64,000 bases of DNA, from positions 1-64,000 of the forward strand of contig CAIXHE010000107.1 in NCBI GenBank assembly GCA_903919205.1, in the 5' to 3' direction. The position numbers and the translations under genes were made by a program. Shown piece after piece: positions 20,794 to 31,243 of the stretch. The DNA is from an uncultured Opitutaceae bacterium. Lineage in GTDB: Bacteria; Verrucomicrobiota; Verrucomicrobiia; Opitutales; Opitutaceae. The notes below the pieces were generated by a model that was not told the origin of the DNA, made no database searches, and saw only the letters and a list, made by a program, of their open reading frames with translations. Numbering within the stretch: position 1 is the stretch's first letter; every line of letters starts with the position of its first letter.

Positions 20794-22410
20794 ATGTCCA
20801 TTCCCTCCGAAATCGCGCGCCGGCGCACCTTCGCGATCATCTCGCACCCGGACGCCGGAAAGACGACGCTCACCGAGAAGTTCCTGCTCTACGGCAACGC
20901 GATCCACCTGGCGGGCGCGGTCAAGGACCGCAAGAACCAGCGGGCAACGACCTCGGACTGGATGGAGCTCGAGAAGCAGCGCGGCATCTCGATCAGCTCG
21001 ACCGTGCTCCAGTTCGACTACAACGACCGGGTGGTCAACCTGCTCGACACCCCCGGCCACAAGGACTTCTCCGAGGACACCTACCGCGTGCTGACCGCGG
21101 TCGACGCGGTCCTGATGGTGATCGACGCCGCAAAGGGCGTGGAGACCCAGACCCGCAAGCTCTTCGAGGTCTGCCGGCGCCGCGGCACCCCCATCTTCAC
21201 GTTCATGAACAAGTGCGACCGGCCCACGCGCAACCCGATCGCGCTCCTGGACGAGCTCGAGGGGGTTCTCGGCATCCAGGCCTCGCCCGTCATCTGGCCG
21301 CTCGGCAACGGGCCCCAGTTCAGGGGGGTCTTCGACCGCAGGAGCCGCCAGGTGCACCTCTTCGAGCGCGTGCCCGGAGGCGCGTACCGGGCGCCCGAGA
21401 AGGTCGCCTCGCTCGACGACCCGCTCGTGCGGGCCCGCATGGACGACGACACCTACGCCGACGTGGTGGAGCAGCTGGAGATGCTGGACGGCGCCGGCCA
21501 CCCCTTCGACCTGGAGGCGGTGCGGGCCGGCCGCCAGACGCCCGTCTACTTCGGGAGCGCCGTGAACAACTTCGGCATCCAGCTGCTGCTCGACGGCTTC
21601 CTCGAGGACTCGATCCCGCCCCAGCCCCGCCGCTCGGTGGCCGGCGGCACGCTCCGCGAGGTCCCGGTCACCGAGGACAAGTTCTCGGCCTTCATCTTCA
21701 AGATCCAGGCGAACATGGACCCCCGCCACCGCGACCGCATCGCCTTCATGAGGATCTGCTCGGGGAAGTTCGACCGGGACATGGCCGTCCAGCACATGCA
21801 GACCGGCAAGACCGTGCGCCTGTCCTCCTCGCACAAGCTCTTCGGCCAGGACCGCGAGACGGTTGACGAGGCCTTCCCGGGCGACGTGATCGGCCTGGTG
21901 GGGCACGACGCCTTCGGGATCGGCGACACCCTGACCGAGGACCGCTCGATCCTCTTCGACGAAATCCCGAGGTTCCCGCCGGAGGTCTTCGCCTACATCT
22001 CGAACCCCAACCCCTCTGACTCGAAGAAGTTCCGAGCGGGGCTCGACCAGCTGCTCCAGGAGGGCGTCGTCCAGTCGTTCTCGGCGCGCTCGGCGCCGCC
22101 GGGCGCGACGCTGCTGGCGGCCGTCGGCCCCCTCCAGTTCGAGGTCGTGCAGTGGAGGCTCAAGAGCGAGTACGGCGCGGAGTCCCGGCTCGAGATGACG
22201 CCTTGGACGGTCCTTCGCTGGATCGAGCCCCACCCCGCCCTGCGCAACCCGAACGGGCTCGTCGTGGCCTCGGGCGTCAGCTTCGGGGCCGACAAGCTGG
22301 AGCAGCCGGTCGTCCTCTTTCCGAACGACTGGACGATGCGCTACTTCGTCGAGAAGAACCCGGAGCTCAAGCTCCGTGAACTGCCGCTTGAGCAGGCGGC
22401 CCCGGCGTAG
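20794..22410 (+). CDS. prfC: peptide chain release factor 3
   Basis: RRRTFAIISHPDAGKTTLTEKFLLYGNAIHLAGAVK, DTPGHKDFSEDTYR, FMNKCDR. Confidence 0.95.
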   Translation: MSIPSEIARRRTFAIISHPDAGKTTLTEKFLLYGNAIHLAGAVKDRKNQRATTSDWMELEKQRGISISSTVLQFDYNDRVVNLLDTPGHKDFSEDTYRVLTAVDAVLMVIDAAKGVETQTRKLFEVCRRRGTPIFTFMNKCDRPTRNPIALLDELEGVLGIQASPVIWPLGNGPQFRGVFDRRSRQVHLFERVPGGAYRAPEKVASLDDPLVRARMDDDTYADVVEQLEMLDGAGHPFDLEAVRAGRQTPVYFGSAVNNFGIQLLLDGFLEDSIPPQPRRSVAGGTLREVPVTEDKFSAFIFKIQANMDPRHRDRIAFMRICSGKFDRDMAVQHMQTGKTVRLSSSHKLFGQDRETVDEAFPGDVIGLVGHDAFGIGDTLTEDRSILFDEIPRFPPEVFAYISNPNPSDSKKFRAGLDQLLQEGVVQSFSARSAPPGATLLAAVGPLQFEVVQWRLKSEYGAESRLEMTPWTVLRWIEPHPALRNPNGLVVASGVSFGADKLEQPVVLFPNDWTMRYFVEKNPELKLRELPLEQAAPA

Positions 22411-22470
22411 CCCAGGGGGTTTTCTTCTAAACCCTGTTGCCATGCACAGCGGCAGCGTTTGCCTCTCCCC

Positions 22471-23451
22471 ATGCATCTGAAGAGCCTTGTGGTGGCCGCC
22501 CTCGCAGCGGTGATGACGACGGCGCTCCCCGCCCGGACGGTTCCCGCCTACAAGGGGGCGATCGCGGTCGACGCGGCGACGGGAAAGGTGCTCATTGAGG
22601 ACAATGCGGACGCCGTCAGCCCCCCGGCGAGCATGACCAAGCTGATGACGTTCGCGGTGCTCGACGACGCGATCAAGCGGGGCGAGATCACCATGCAGAC
22701 GCCGGTCACGGTGACCGCGGAGGACGCCAAGCTCGCGTTCCTGCCGAAGAGCACCCACGTCGGGCTCCTGAAGGGCGAGGTGTTCCCGGTCGAGGAGCTC
22801 GTGTACGCGATGATGCTCCAGTCGGCCCAGGACGCCGCCTACGCCGTGGCCCATAAGGTCGGGGGAACGGTGCCGGCGTTCGTCGCCGCCATGAACGCGA
22901 AGGCCCGCGAGCTCGGCATGCTGCACACCACCTTCCGCTCGCCGCACGGGTTTCCCCCGCCCAACCACCGGGAGACGGACGGCGACCTGAGCACCCCGCG
23001 CGACTATGCGCTCCTGTGCCGCTACCTGGTGCTGCACACCGACATCCTGAAGTACACGTCGGTGCGCACCCGCCCGTTCGGCGCCGGCATCCGCCTGCAG
23101 CCGCTCCTGATGGGCAACCACAACCGCCTCCTCGGCCGGGTTCCCGGGGTCGACGGTCTGAAGACCGGCTTCACGAACGACGCCGGCTTCTGCATCTCGG
23201 CGACGGCCCTGCGCAACAGGCAGCGGGTGATCGTGGTCTCGATGGACAGCCCGGACCCGAAGACCCGGGACACGAAGGTGGCGGACATGATCGACCGCGC
23301 CTTCGTCCTCATGCCGCTCAACTCGATCTTCGCCCCTGCGCAGGCCGCCGGCGCCCAGCCCGCCGTCCCCGCCGCGCCCACGCGGCCGTCCCCGGCGCCC
23401 GCGGCCCCCGCCGGCCCGGTCATCCACTACAACGGGGCCGGCGGCGGCTAA
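22471..23451 (+). CDS. D-alanyl-D-alanine carboxypeptidase (peptidase S11)
   Basis: Signal-peptide-like N-terminus, SMTK box, GLKTGFTNDAG; the SxN box reads SAQ. Confidence 0.88.
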   Translation: MHLKSLVVAALAAVMTTALPARTVPAYKGAIAVDAATGKVLIEDNADAVSPPASMTKLMTFAVLDDAIKRGEITMQTPVTVTAEDAKLAFLPKSTHVGLLKGEVFPVEELVYAMMLQSAQDAAYAVAHKVGGTVPAFVAAMNAKARELGMLHTTFRSPHGFPPPNHRETDGDLSTPRDYALLCRYLVLHTDILKYTSVRTRPFGAGIRLQPLLMGNHNRLLGRVPGVDGLKTGFTNDAGFCISATALRNRQRVIVVSMDSPDPKTRDTKVADMIDRAFVLMPLNSIFAPAQAAGAQPAVPAAPTRPSPAPAAPAGPVIHYNGAGGG

Positions 23452-24369
23452 ATGCAGCCCGACGCCACAGCCGTGAGGGCCTACCTGCTCGGCCTCCAGG
23501 ACTCCATCTGCTCGGCGCTCGAGTCCGAGGACGGGGGCGCCCGGTTCGTGGAGGATGCGTGGGAGCGCCCCGAGGGCGGCGGCGGGCGCACCCGCATCCT
23601 CTCCGGCGGGGCCGTATTCGAGAAGGCCGGCGTCGCCTTCTCCCACGTCACGGGTTCGACCCTCCCGCCCTCGGCCTCGGCGCGGCGCCCCGACATTGCC
23701 GGCAGGCCCTGGACGGCGCTCGGGGTGTCGCTCGTCATCCACCCGAGCAACCCCTACGCCCCCACGAGCCACGCAAACGTCCGGTTCTTCCTCGCCGGCG
23801 CGGGCGGCCCCGACCCCGCCTGGTGGTTCGGCGGCGGCTGGGACCTCACTCCCTACTACGGCTTCGATGAGGACGCCGTGCACTGGCACCGGACGGCCCG
23901 GGGCTCGGTCGAGGGCTTCGGCGAGGGGCTGCACGCTCGCATGAAGCGCGCCTGCGACGAGTATTTCTTCCTCAAGCACCGGGGGGAGCCCCGGGGCATC
24001 GGCGGCCTCTTCTACGACGACTTCGACGAGCTCGGCTTCGAGCGCAGCTTCGAACTCATGCGCAGCGTGGGCGACGCCTACGTGCCCGCCTACCTGCCGA
24101 TCGTCGCCCGCAGGAAGGCGACGCCCTACGGCGAGCGCGAGCGGCTCCACCAGCTGCGAAGGCGCGGCCGCTACGTGGAGTTCAACCTGCTCCAGGACCG
24201 CGGGACCCTCTTCGGCATCCAGAGCGGGGGACGCACCGAGTCGATCCTGATGAGCCTGCCGCCGCTCGTGCGCTGGGACTACGGCGCCAGGCCCGAGCCG
24301 GGCTCGCCAGAGGCGCGCCTCCTCGACCATTACCTCCAGGCCCGCGACTGGCTGGCCGACACCCCTTGA
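23452..24369 (+). CDS. hemF: oxygen-dependent coproporphyrinogen III oxidase
   Basis: [55 protein letters not shown]. Confidence 0.95.
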   Translation: MQPDATAVRAYLLGLQDSICSALESEDGGARFVEDAWERPEGGGGRTRILSGGAVFEKAGVAFSHVTGSTLPPSASARRPDIAGRPWTALGVSLVIHPSNPYAPTSHANVRFFLAGAGGPDPAWWFGGGWDLTPYYGFDEDAVHWHRTARGSVEGFGEGLHARMKRACDEYFFLKHRGEPRGIGGLFYDDFDELGFERSFELMRSVGDAYVPAYLPIVARRKATPYGERERLHQLRRRGRYVEFNLLQDRGTLFGIQSGGRTESILMSLPPLVRWDYGARPEPGSPEARLLDHYLQARDWLADTP

Positions 24370-25394
24370 ACTCCCGAGACCGCTTCCTCTCCGCCTGCGC
24401 CTGCGAACCGCTGGACCGCCCGCCCCTATGGATCATGCGGCAGGCCGGCCGCTACCTGCCCGAGTACCGGGCGCTCAAGGCCGAGCACGGCTTCCTGAAG
24501 ATGGTGCGCACCCCGGAGCTGGCGGCCGAGGTCTCGCTCCAGCCGACGCGGCGCTTCGCCCTCGACGCGACGATCCTCTTCTCGGACATCCTCGTGATCC
24601 CGGAGGCGCTCGGCGTCGGCTACACGTTCCGCGACGAGGGCGGCATCGCGATGGAGCGCCGCCTCCAGGGCCGCGCCGACATCGAGGGCCTGGCACCCGA
24701 GTCCGCGGTGCCCGAGCGCCTCGCCTACGTGGGGCAGGCCCTCTCGCTGCTGCGCAGCGAGATTGCCGGCGCCCGAGCGCTCCTGGGCTTCGGCGGCTCG
24801 CCCTGGACCCTCGCCACCTACATGGTCGAGGGGGGAAGCTCCGAGGACTTCGCCCGGGTGAAGGCGCTCTTCTACGAGGACCGACCGGCGTTCGACCTGC
24901 TCCTGGGCAAATTGACGCGCTCCCTGATCACCTACTTCAAGATGCAGATCCAGAGCGGGGCGGACGCGATCCAGATCTTCGACTCCTGGGGCGGCGCGGT
25001 GGCCGGCCCCGACTACGAGGCGGCGTCGCTGCGCTGGATTCGCGAGATCGTGGCGGCGCTGCCCGAAGGCTTCCCGGTGATCCTCTTCGGCAAGGGTACG
25101 GGGGCGCACCTGGTCGACCAGGCGTTCACGGGGGCGCGCGTCCTGAGCGTCGACTGGTCGAACGACCTGTCGATCGTGCGGCGCAACGTCCCCGACAACG
25201 TCGCCGTCCAGGGAAACCTGGACCCGGCCATCCTGAACACCACGCCGGCCATCGCGCGCCGGGAGGCCCAGCGCCTGCTGGAGTCGATGCGCGGGAGCGC
25301 CGGGCACATCTTCAACCTGGGCCACGGCATCCTGCCCGGCGCCAAGGTCGAGTGCGTCGAGGCCCTGGTCGACGCCGTCACCTCCTGGAAGTGA
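24366..25394 (+). CDS. hemE: uroporphyrinogen decarboxylase
   Basis: [48 protein letters not shown] start overlaps the hemF stop by 4 bp. Confidence 0.95.
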   Translation: MNSRDRFLSACACEPLDRPPLWIMRQAGRYLPEYRALKAEHGFLKMVRTPELAAEVSLQPTRRFALDATILFSDILVIPEALGVGYTFRDEGGIAMERRLQGRADIEGLAPESAVPERLAYVGQALSLLRSEIAGARALLGFGGSPWTLATYMVEGGSSEDFARVKALFYEDRPAFDLLLGKLTRSLITYFKMQIQSGADAIQIFDSWGGAVAGPDYEAASLRWIREIVAALPEGFPVILFGKGTGAHLVDQAFTGARVLSVDWSNDLSIVRRNVPDNVAVQGNLDPAILNTTPAIARREAQRLLESMRGSAGHIFNLGHGILPGAKVECVEALVDAVTSWK

Positions 25395-25503
25395 CACCGC
25401 CGTCGGGCGCGCCGGAACCGGGCGCGCGCGCGTCGGTCGGAACGCTTCCCGACGAGAGCACGGGCAGGCACGCCGCCCTGACGGCGGCTGCCCTGCGAGC
25501 GTC

Positions 25504-28410
25504 TTGACTCACAGCACCCCCCCTCTACCCTCCCGGACCCTTTTTTTCGTTTTGCCGAAAGACCTCAAAGACACGTTGCAGCTGCCCAGGACCGACTTCC
25601 CGATGCGGGCGGGGCTAGCGCAGCGCGAGCCGGCCCGGGTGGCCCACTGGGAGAAGATCGGTCTCTACGACGCCCTTCAGGAGCGGCGCCGGGCGCAGGG
25701 CGCCCCGGCGTTCGTCCTGCATGACGGGCCCCCCTTCACGAACGGCGACGTTCACATCGGCACCGCCCTCAACAAGACCCTGAAGGACGTGACCTTGCGC
25801 TACAAGGCGCTGCGAGGCTTCCGCACGCCCTACGTGCCGGGATGGGACTGCCACGGCCTTCCGATCGAGCAGAAGGTGGCCCGGGAGCTGCGCGACGCCA
25901 ACCGCCAGGTGCAGACCTCCGAGCTGCGGCAGCTCTGCGACGCCTTCTCGGAGTCCTGGATCGAGAAGCAAAGGGGCCAGTTCAAGCGGCTCGGGGTGCT
26001 CGCCGACTGGGCCCATGAGTACAAGACCAAGGCCCCGGCCTACGAGGCGGACATCCTGCGCGTGTTCGCGGCCTTCGTGGAGCGGGGCCTGGTGTACCGC
26101 AGCAAGAAGCCCGTCTACTGGTCCATCCCGTTCGAGACGGCCCTCGCCGAGGCCGAGATCGAGTACAAGGAGCACTCGTCGCCCTCGATCTGGGTGCGCT
26201 TCGCAGTGCCGGCCTCCGAGGCCGAGCGCTACGGGCTGCCGGCGGACAAGCCCCTGAGCATCGTCATCTGGACCACCACCCCGTGGACGCTGCCCGCCAA
26301 CCTGGCGATCGCCCTCAATCCCGACGTGGAGTACGTGGTCGCCGACTCCGGGGCCGAGCGCATCCTCGTGGCGGCGGCGCTGCTGCCCCAGGTGGCCGCG
26401 GCCGCGGCCCTTGCCACCCCTCCCGTCGTGGTTAAGTCGCTCCCGGGCAAGACCCTGGAGAAGCTCTCCGCCCGCCATCCCTTCATCGACCGCGCGTCGC
26501 CCGTGGTGCTCGCCGACTATGTGACCACCGAGAGCGGCACCGGGGCCGTGCACACCGCTCCCGGGCACGGTGCCGAGGACTACCAGACGGGCCTGAAGTA
26601 CGGCCTCGAGGTGTACTGCCCGGTGGGCGACAACGGCGCGTACCTGGACGACGGCCGGGTGCCCGCCGAGCTGGTCGGGGTCTCGACGCTGGAGAGCGTC
26701 GAGGACCTGGCGAAGAAGCGCACGTCGGCGGCCAACATCGGCGTCCTGCGCATCCTCGACCGCACGGGCACCCTCTTCGCCAAGCAGAAGTTCACGCACA
26801 GCTACCCCCACTGCTGGCGCTCGAAGACGCCCATCATCTTCCGGGCGGTGGACCAGTGGTTTGTCTCGCTGGACACGGCGGGCGTGCGCGCGTCGGCCCT
26901 CTCCGAGATCAGCCGAATCGCCGACGCCGGCGGATGGATCCCCGCATGGGGCGAGGCGCGCATCCGCGGCGCCGTCGAGTCGCGGCCCGACTGGTGCATC
27001 AGCCGGCAGCGCTCCTGGGGCGTGCCGATCCCGGCCTTCTACGGACCCGACAAGCGCGCGCTTCTGGACGCGGGCGTCATCCGGGCCGTTGCCGACAAGG
27101 TCGAGCGCCGCGGAACCAGCCTATGGTATGACGCGACGCCCGCCGAGATCCTGGACGGCGTGGCGCTGCCCGCAGGCTGGCCCGAGGCCGGGCAGGTCAC
27201 ATGCGGTCGCGACACGCTCGACGTGTGGATCGACTCGGGCTCGTCGCACGCCGCCGTGCTGCGCCGCGGCCAGGGCGGGACCTCCTGGCCCGCCGACCTC
27301 TACCTCGAGGGAAGCGACCAGCACCGCGGCTGGTTCCAGTCGTCGCTCTGGACATCGGTCATCGCCTTCGGGGCAGCCCCCTACCGGGCGGTCCTCACCC
27401 ACGGATTCATCGTGGACGAGGAGCAGCGCAAGATCTCGAAGAGCTCCACCTACCAGAAGCCGCAGACGAGCGACGCCTACATCGCCGACTACGGGGCCGA
27501 CGTCATCCGGCTCTGGATCGCCTCGCAGGACTTCCGGGACGACATCCCCATCTCCAAGGAGATCCTCTCGCACGTGGGCGAGACCTACCGGCTCGTGCGC
27601 AACACCCTGCGCTTCCAGCTGGCGAACCTGTTCGACTTCGACGCCGCGAGGAACGCCGTGGCGCCGGAGCGGATGGACGCGCTCGACCGCTGGGCCCTTC
27701 ACCAGACCGCCGAGCTCGTGCGCGCCTGCGGCGCCGCCTACGACGCCTACGAGTTCCACCGGGTCTACCAGCTCTGCAATCAGTTCTGCTCGGTGACCCT
27801 CTCGGCCATGTACCACGACATCCTGAAGGACCGGATGTACACGCTCGGCACCGACCACCCCCTTCGCCGCTCCTCCCAGAGCGCGCTCCACGCCGTCCTG
27901 CACGCGCTGCTGCGCATCCTCTCACCGATCATCCCGTTCACGGCCGACGAGGCCTGGTCGTTCGCGACGTCGGGCACGGAATTCGGCCCGGGCTCGGTCC
28001 ACCTGCAGGACTGGCCCGAGGTGCCGGCCTCGTGGACGCTCCCGGACGTCGACGCGGACGTGGCGTCGATCCTCAAGCTGCGCACCCGGGTCAACGAGGC
28101 GATCGAGCCCCTGCGCGCCGCCGGTCGGGTGGGCAAGTCCCTGGACGCCTCGGTCACGCTCACGGTGGCCGCCGGGCCCCTTCTTGCAAATCTGGAAAGA
28201 CACCTCGTATCCCTGCCGGAATTGTTTATCGTTTCCGACGTGCGAATTGAAGCTTCGGCAGAACCCAGCGAATCGCCGGTGGTCGGAGTGAGGCCGTGCT
28301 CCGAGCTTGGCCATGCGCGCTGCCCACGCTGCTGGCGCTGGGTTCCCGCGCTCGATGCCTCGTCGCCGGACGGCGTTTGCCCCCGCTGCGCCGAGGCGCT
28401 ACGGTCCTGA
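25504..28410 (+). CDS. ileS: isoleucyl-tRNA synthetase
   Basis: HDGPPFTNGDVHIGTALNKTLKD, WDCHGLPIE, KISKSSTYQKPQ, C-terminal CPRCWRW...CPRC zinc motif. True start may be slightly downstream of 25504. Confidence 0.96.
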   Translation: MTHSTPPLPSRTLFFVLPKDLKDTLQLPRTDFPMRAGLAQREPARVAHWEKIGLYDALQERRRAQGAPAFVLHDGPPFTNGDVHIGTALNKTLKDVTLRYKALRGFRTPYVPGWDCHGLPIEQKVARELRDANRQVQTSELRQLCDAFSESWIEKQRGQFKRLGVLADWAHEYKTKAPAYEADILRVFAAFVERGLVYRSKKPVYWSIPFETALAEAEIEYKEHSSPSIWVRFAVPASEAERYGLPADKPLSIVIWTTTPWTLPANLAIALNPDVEYVVADSGAERILVAAALLPQVAAAAALATPPVVVKSLPGKTLEKLSARHPFIDRASPVVLADYVTTESGTGAVHTAPGHGAEDYQTGLKYGLEVYCPVGDNGAYLDDGRVPAELVGVSTLESVEDLAKKRTSAANIGVLRILDRTGTLFAKQKFTHSYPHCWRSKTPIIFRAVDQWFVSLDTAGVRASALSEISRIADAGGWIPAWGEARIRGAVESRPDWCISRQRSWGVPIPAFYGPDKRALLDAGVIRAVADKVERRGTSLWYDATPAEILDGVALPAGWPEAGQVTCGRDTLDVWIDSGSSHAAVLRRGQGGTSWPADLYLEGSDQHRGWFQSSLWTSVIAFGAAPYRAVLTHGFIVDEEQRKISKSSTYQKPQTSDAYIADYGADVIRLWIASQDFRDDIPISKEILSHVGETYRLVRNTLRFQLANLFDFDAARNAVAPERMDALDRWALHQTAELVRACGAAYDAYEFHRVYQLCNQFCSVTLSAMYHDILKDRMYTLGTDHPLRRSSQSALHAVLHALLRILSPIIPFTADEAWSFATSGTEFGPGSVHLQDWPEVPASWTLPDVDADVASILKLRTRVNEAIEPLRAAGRVGKSLDASVTLTVAAGPLLANLERHLVSLPELFIVSDVRIEASAEPSESPVVGVRPCSELGHARCPRCWRWVPALDASSPDGVCPRCAEALRS

Positions 28411-28444
28411 TCCCTTTGTTTTCATAAGAATCCCCAGACTCCCC

Positions 28445-29317
28445 ATGGCTAAGACAAAAAAACCCACACCGCCTGAAAAGAAGCCTACCCGGACCGAGCC
28501 GAAGAAGGGGACCTCCCACGAGGCGCCCCCGACTCCGGCAGCGAGCGCCGGGAAAAGTCCGACCATGGAAAAGCCATCCAAGAAATCCGCCCTTCGCGAC
28601 AGCATCCTGGCCCGCAAGGCCGCCATGAAGCCGATCGCCTTCAGCCTCGAGGAGGTCCGCGCCATCGCAAAGACCGTCACGGCCAAGGCCGAGTCGAGCG
28701 CCAAGGCCCCGAAGGCCGTGGCCAAGCCCTCCGCCGCCGCGCTCAGCGCCGCCCTCGAGAAGCCCGCCAAGCCCAACCACGTCAAGGCGGCCTCGCTCGC
28801 CGACATCCTCGGCTTCAACCCGAAGCGCGCGCGCGCCGCGGAGCTGATCGAGGCCAAGGACGTGCCCGAGAAGTTCAAGCGCTTCCACAAGCTCCTGATG
28901 GACCTGCGCCTGCACCTGACCGAGGGCATCGAGCGCCACTCCGAGGAGACGCTCAAGCGCTCGGCCAAGGACGACGCCGGCGACCTCTCGTCGTACGGCC
29001 AGCACATGGCAGACGCGGGCACCGACACCTTCGACCGCGACTTCGCCCTGAGCCTCGTCTCGAGCGAACAGGAGGCCCTGACCGAGATCGACGCCGCCAT
29101 CAAGCGCATCAAGGACGGGACCTACGGCATCTGCGAGATCACCGCCAAGCCCATCTCGAAGGAGCGCCTGCTGGCGGTGCCGTTCACCCGCTACTCGGCC
29201 GAGGCCCAGAAGCAGATCGAGCGCAACCGCCACCACTCACGCACCCAGGCCGGACTCTTCGGCGAGGCCGGCGAGGAGGGCGGGACGATCATGAGCGACG
29301 ACAGCGGGGAGGAATGA
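28445..29317 (+). CDS. DksA/TraR-like protein with long basic Ala/Lys/Pro-rich N-terminal region and degenerate zinc finger
   Basis: C-terminal IDAAIKRIKDGTYGICEITAKPISKERLLAVPFTRYSAEAQKQIE aligns by eye to DksA/TraR; N-terminus MAKTKKPTPPEKKPTRTEPKKG. Confidence 0.8.
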   Translation: MAKTKKPTPPEKKPTRTEPKKGTSHEAPPTPAASAGKSPTMEKPSKKSALRDSILARKAAMKPIAFSLEEVRAIAKTVTAKAESSAKAPKAVAKPSAAALSAALEKPAKPNHVKAASLADILGFNPKRARAAELIEAKDVPEKFKRFHKLLMDLRLHLTEGIERHSEETLKRSAKDDAGDLSSYGQHMADAGTDTFDRDFALSLVSSEQEALTEIDAAIKRIKDGTYGICEITAKPISKERLLAVPFTRYSAEAQKQIERNRHHSRTQAGLFGEAGEEGGTIMSDDSGEE

Positions 29318-29838
29318 GTTCCTCGCTGGATCCGGGCCCCTCGCTCGCCTGGCGCTTCCTCAAGTACCGGTGGTTTATACCGATCGCCGCCGCCGTGCTG
29401 GCGGCGGACCAGGCCTCCAAGGCCTGGATCATCCGGCACCTGCCGTTCAACAGCTACGGCGAGGCCGGCGGGGCGATCGTGGTGGTCCGCGGCTTCTTCT
29501 ACATCGTGCACGTGGGCAACACCGGGGCCGCCTGGAGCATCCTCTCGGGCCGCAGCCTGGCGCTCGCCGCCCTGGCGGCCGCCACGCTCGCCGCCATCTT
29601 CGTATGGCGGAAGGCGCTCGGCCTCGCGGCCCTTCCGGTGCAGGTGTGCTTCGGGCTCATCTGCGGGGGCATCGCGGGCAACCTCCTCGACCGCCTGCTG
29701 CACGGGCACGTGGTCGACTTCCTGGATTTTCACTTCGGCTCGTACGTCTACCCGTCCTTCAACGTGGCCGACTCGGCGATCTGCGTGGGCGTCATCCTCT
29801 ACACGATCCATTCGGTACGCACGCCGCGGCTCCTCTAG
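29314..29838 (+). CDS. lspA: lipoprotein signal peptidase II
   Basis: NTGAAWSILSG, CGGIAGNLLDRLLHGHVVDFLDFHFG, FNVADSAICVG. Confidence 0.92.
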   Translation: MSSSLDPGPSLAWRFLKYRWFIPIAAAVLAADQASKAWIIRHLPFNSYGEAGGAIVVVRGFFYIVHVGNTGAAWSILSGRSLALAALAAATLAAIFVWRKALGLAALPVQVCFGLICGGIAGNLLDRLLHGHVVDFLDFHFGSYVYPSFNVADSAICVGVILYTIHSVRTPRLL

Positions 29839-29875
29839 GCGTGCCGGTGGACGCGGCCGCTCGCGCTGCCCTTCT

Positions 29876-30210
29876 CTAGCGCCTGGCAATCTCCAGGGTC
29901 CAGAAGACGGTCGACGTTGCGGGGGCGCGCTCTTTTTCACCCAATCGGACTCCGCCCGGGTGGGCGCCGGGACCCTCAGGCCGCTTGCGCCGGGGATCAG
30001 GAGCGTGTCAGGTTGGGGGGAGCTCGCCAAGGTTTCGCTCGCCACGAACGTGACGCGGGAGTCGGCGCGGAAGGGCCGCAAGCCGGGGCCGATGACCGCG
30101 ACCTCATGGTGAACCGGAGCGCCGCAGGGGTTCGCCGAGGCGAAGGCCCCCGAGGGTCCCGCCCGGTCGATCGCGTCGATTCCCTCGCAGCCCAGGATCG
30201 CGATTCGCAC
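29876..30210 (-). pseudogene. truncated/frameshifted DJ-1/PfpI-family (GlxA-type) N-terminal fragment
   Basis: GTG at 30210: MRIAILGCEGIDAIDRAGPSGAFASANPCGAPVHHEVAVIGPGLRPFRADSRVTFVASETLASSPQPDTLLIPGASGLR...DWVKKSA; family resemblance stops near 29930 and the frame then runs antisense through lspA. Confidence 0.6.
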
Positions 30211-30370
30211 GCTCGCGTTCCTCTTCAGGCCCCCAGGACAGCCATCGTCGGCCGAGTTCGCTGGGACCTCATTCCGACATTTTAGGCCATGGTGGGCCCA
30301 CGCGCATGAGGTCTGCCTCCATGCGGCACGGCGGCCGTCCGCGACGTCCGGGGGCGGCCCCCCAGGCCGC

Positions 30371-31243
30371 CTACTCCACGTTGGCCATCTGCTCGCGGAT
30401 GCGCTCGAGCTCGTTCTTGAGCTCGATCACGCCCTTCGAGATCGCCAGGTCGTTCGCCTTGCTGCCGATCGTATTGGCCTCGCGGCCGATCTCCTGGAGG
30501 ATGAAGTCGGCCTTCCGGCCGATCTCGTCGTCGGACTTGAGCAGCGCCGCGAGCTGGTCGGCGTGGCTGCGGAAGCGGGTGATCTCCTCGGAGATGTCGC
30601 TGCGGTCGGCGAAGAGCGCGATCTCGCGCAGCACGCGCTCGTCGTTCACGTCGAGCTCGAGTCCGGCCTCGCGCAGCCGCTTTTGGAGCACCGCCCGGTA
30701 GGCGGGGGCCACGGCCGGCGCCCGCTCGGCAATCGACTCCAGGAGTCGGCGGCAGACCGCCAGGCGCTCGCTGAAGTCGGCGAGGAGGGCCGCGCCCTCT
30801 TTAGCACGCATGGCGCAGAAGGCGCGCAGGGCCTCCCCCAGCACGGACTCAAGCTGGGGTCTTGCGGCGTCCGCGGAGGGCACCTCGGGTTGGCCGCCCT
30901 GCGAGGCGGCGACCCGCCACAGGAGGTCCGCCGTGGGCTCGAAGGGGATACGGCGCTGGTCGGCCAGCGCGGCCAGGCGGTCGAGGGCCTCGCCCACGGC
31001 CGCCTCGTTCCAGGCGAGGCCGGCTGACGCCTTGGCCTGGGTGAACTCCACGTCGACATGGACCTTGCCGCGGGAGGCGGCCTTGCGGACGCGCTCGCCG
31101 ATGTCGCTCTCCAGGCTCTCCCACTCCCCCGGGAGCTTCACGGTCAGGTCCAGGCTCTTGCGGTTCACGCTGCTCACCTGGACGGTGAGCGTTCCCCCGG
31201 CGAAGGCCGCGCTTGCGCGGCCGTATCCGGTCATGCTCCTCAT
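30371..31243 (-). CDS. yicC: YicC family endoribonuclease-like protein
   Basis: [39 protein letters not shown]-terminal [44 protein letters not shown]. Confidence 0.93.
   Translation of the reverse strand: MRSMTGYGRASAAFAGGTLTVQVSSVNRKSLDLTVKLPGEWESLESDIGERVRKAASRGKVHVDVEFTQAKASAGLAWNEAAVGEALDRLAALADQRRIPFEPTADLLWRVAASQGGQPEVPSADAARPQLESVLGEALRAFCAMRAKEGAALLADFSERLAVCRRLLESIAERAPAVAPAYRAVLQKRLREAGLELDVNDERVLREIALFADRSDISEEITRFRSHADQLAALLKSDDEIGRKADFILQEIGREANTIGSKANDLAISKGVIELKNELERIREQMANVE

Noticed and set aside
20431-24330. 1299-aa minus-strand ORF
   Set aside because: Antisense to prfC, dac and hemF; compositional artefact.
29917-30285. 122-aa plus-strand ORF in the lspA-yicC gap
   Set aside because: No recognisable motif; the opposite strand shows a DJ-1/PfpI remnant that explains the region better.
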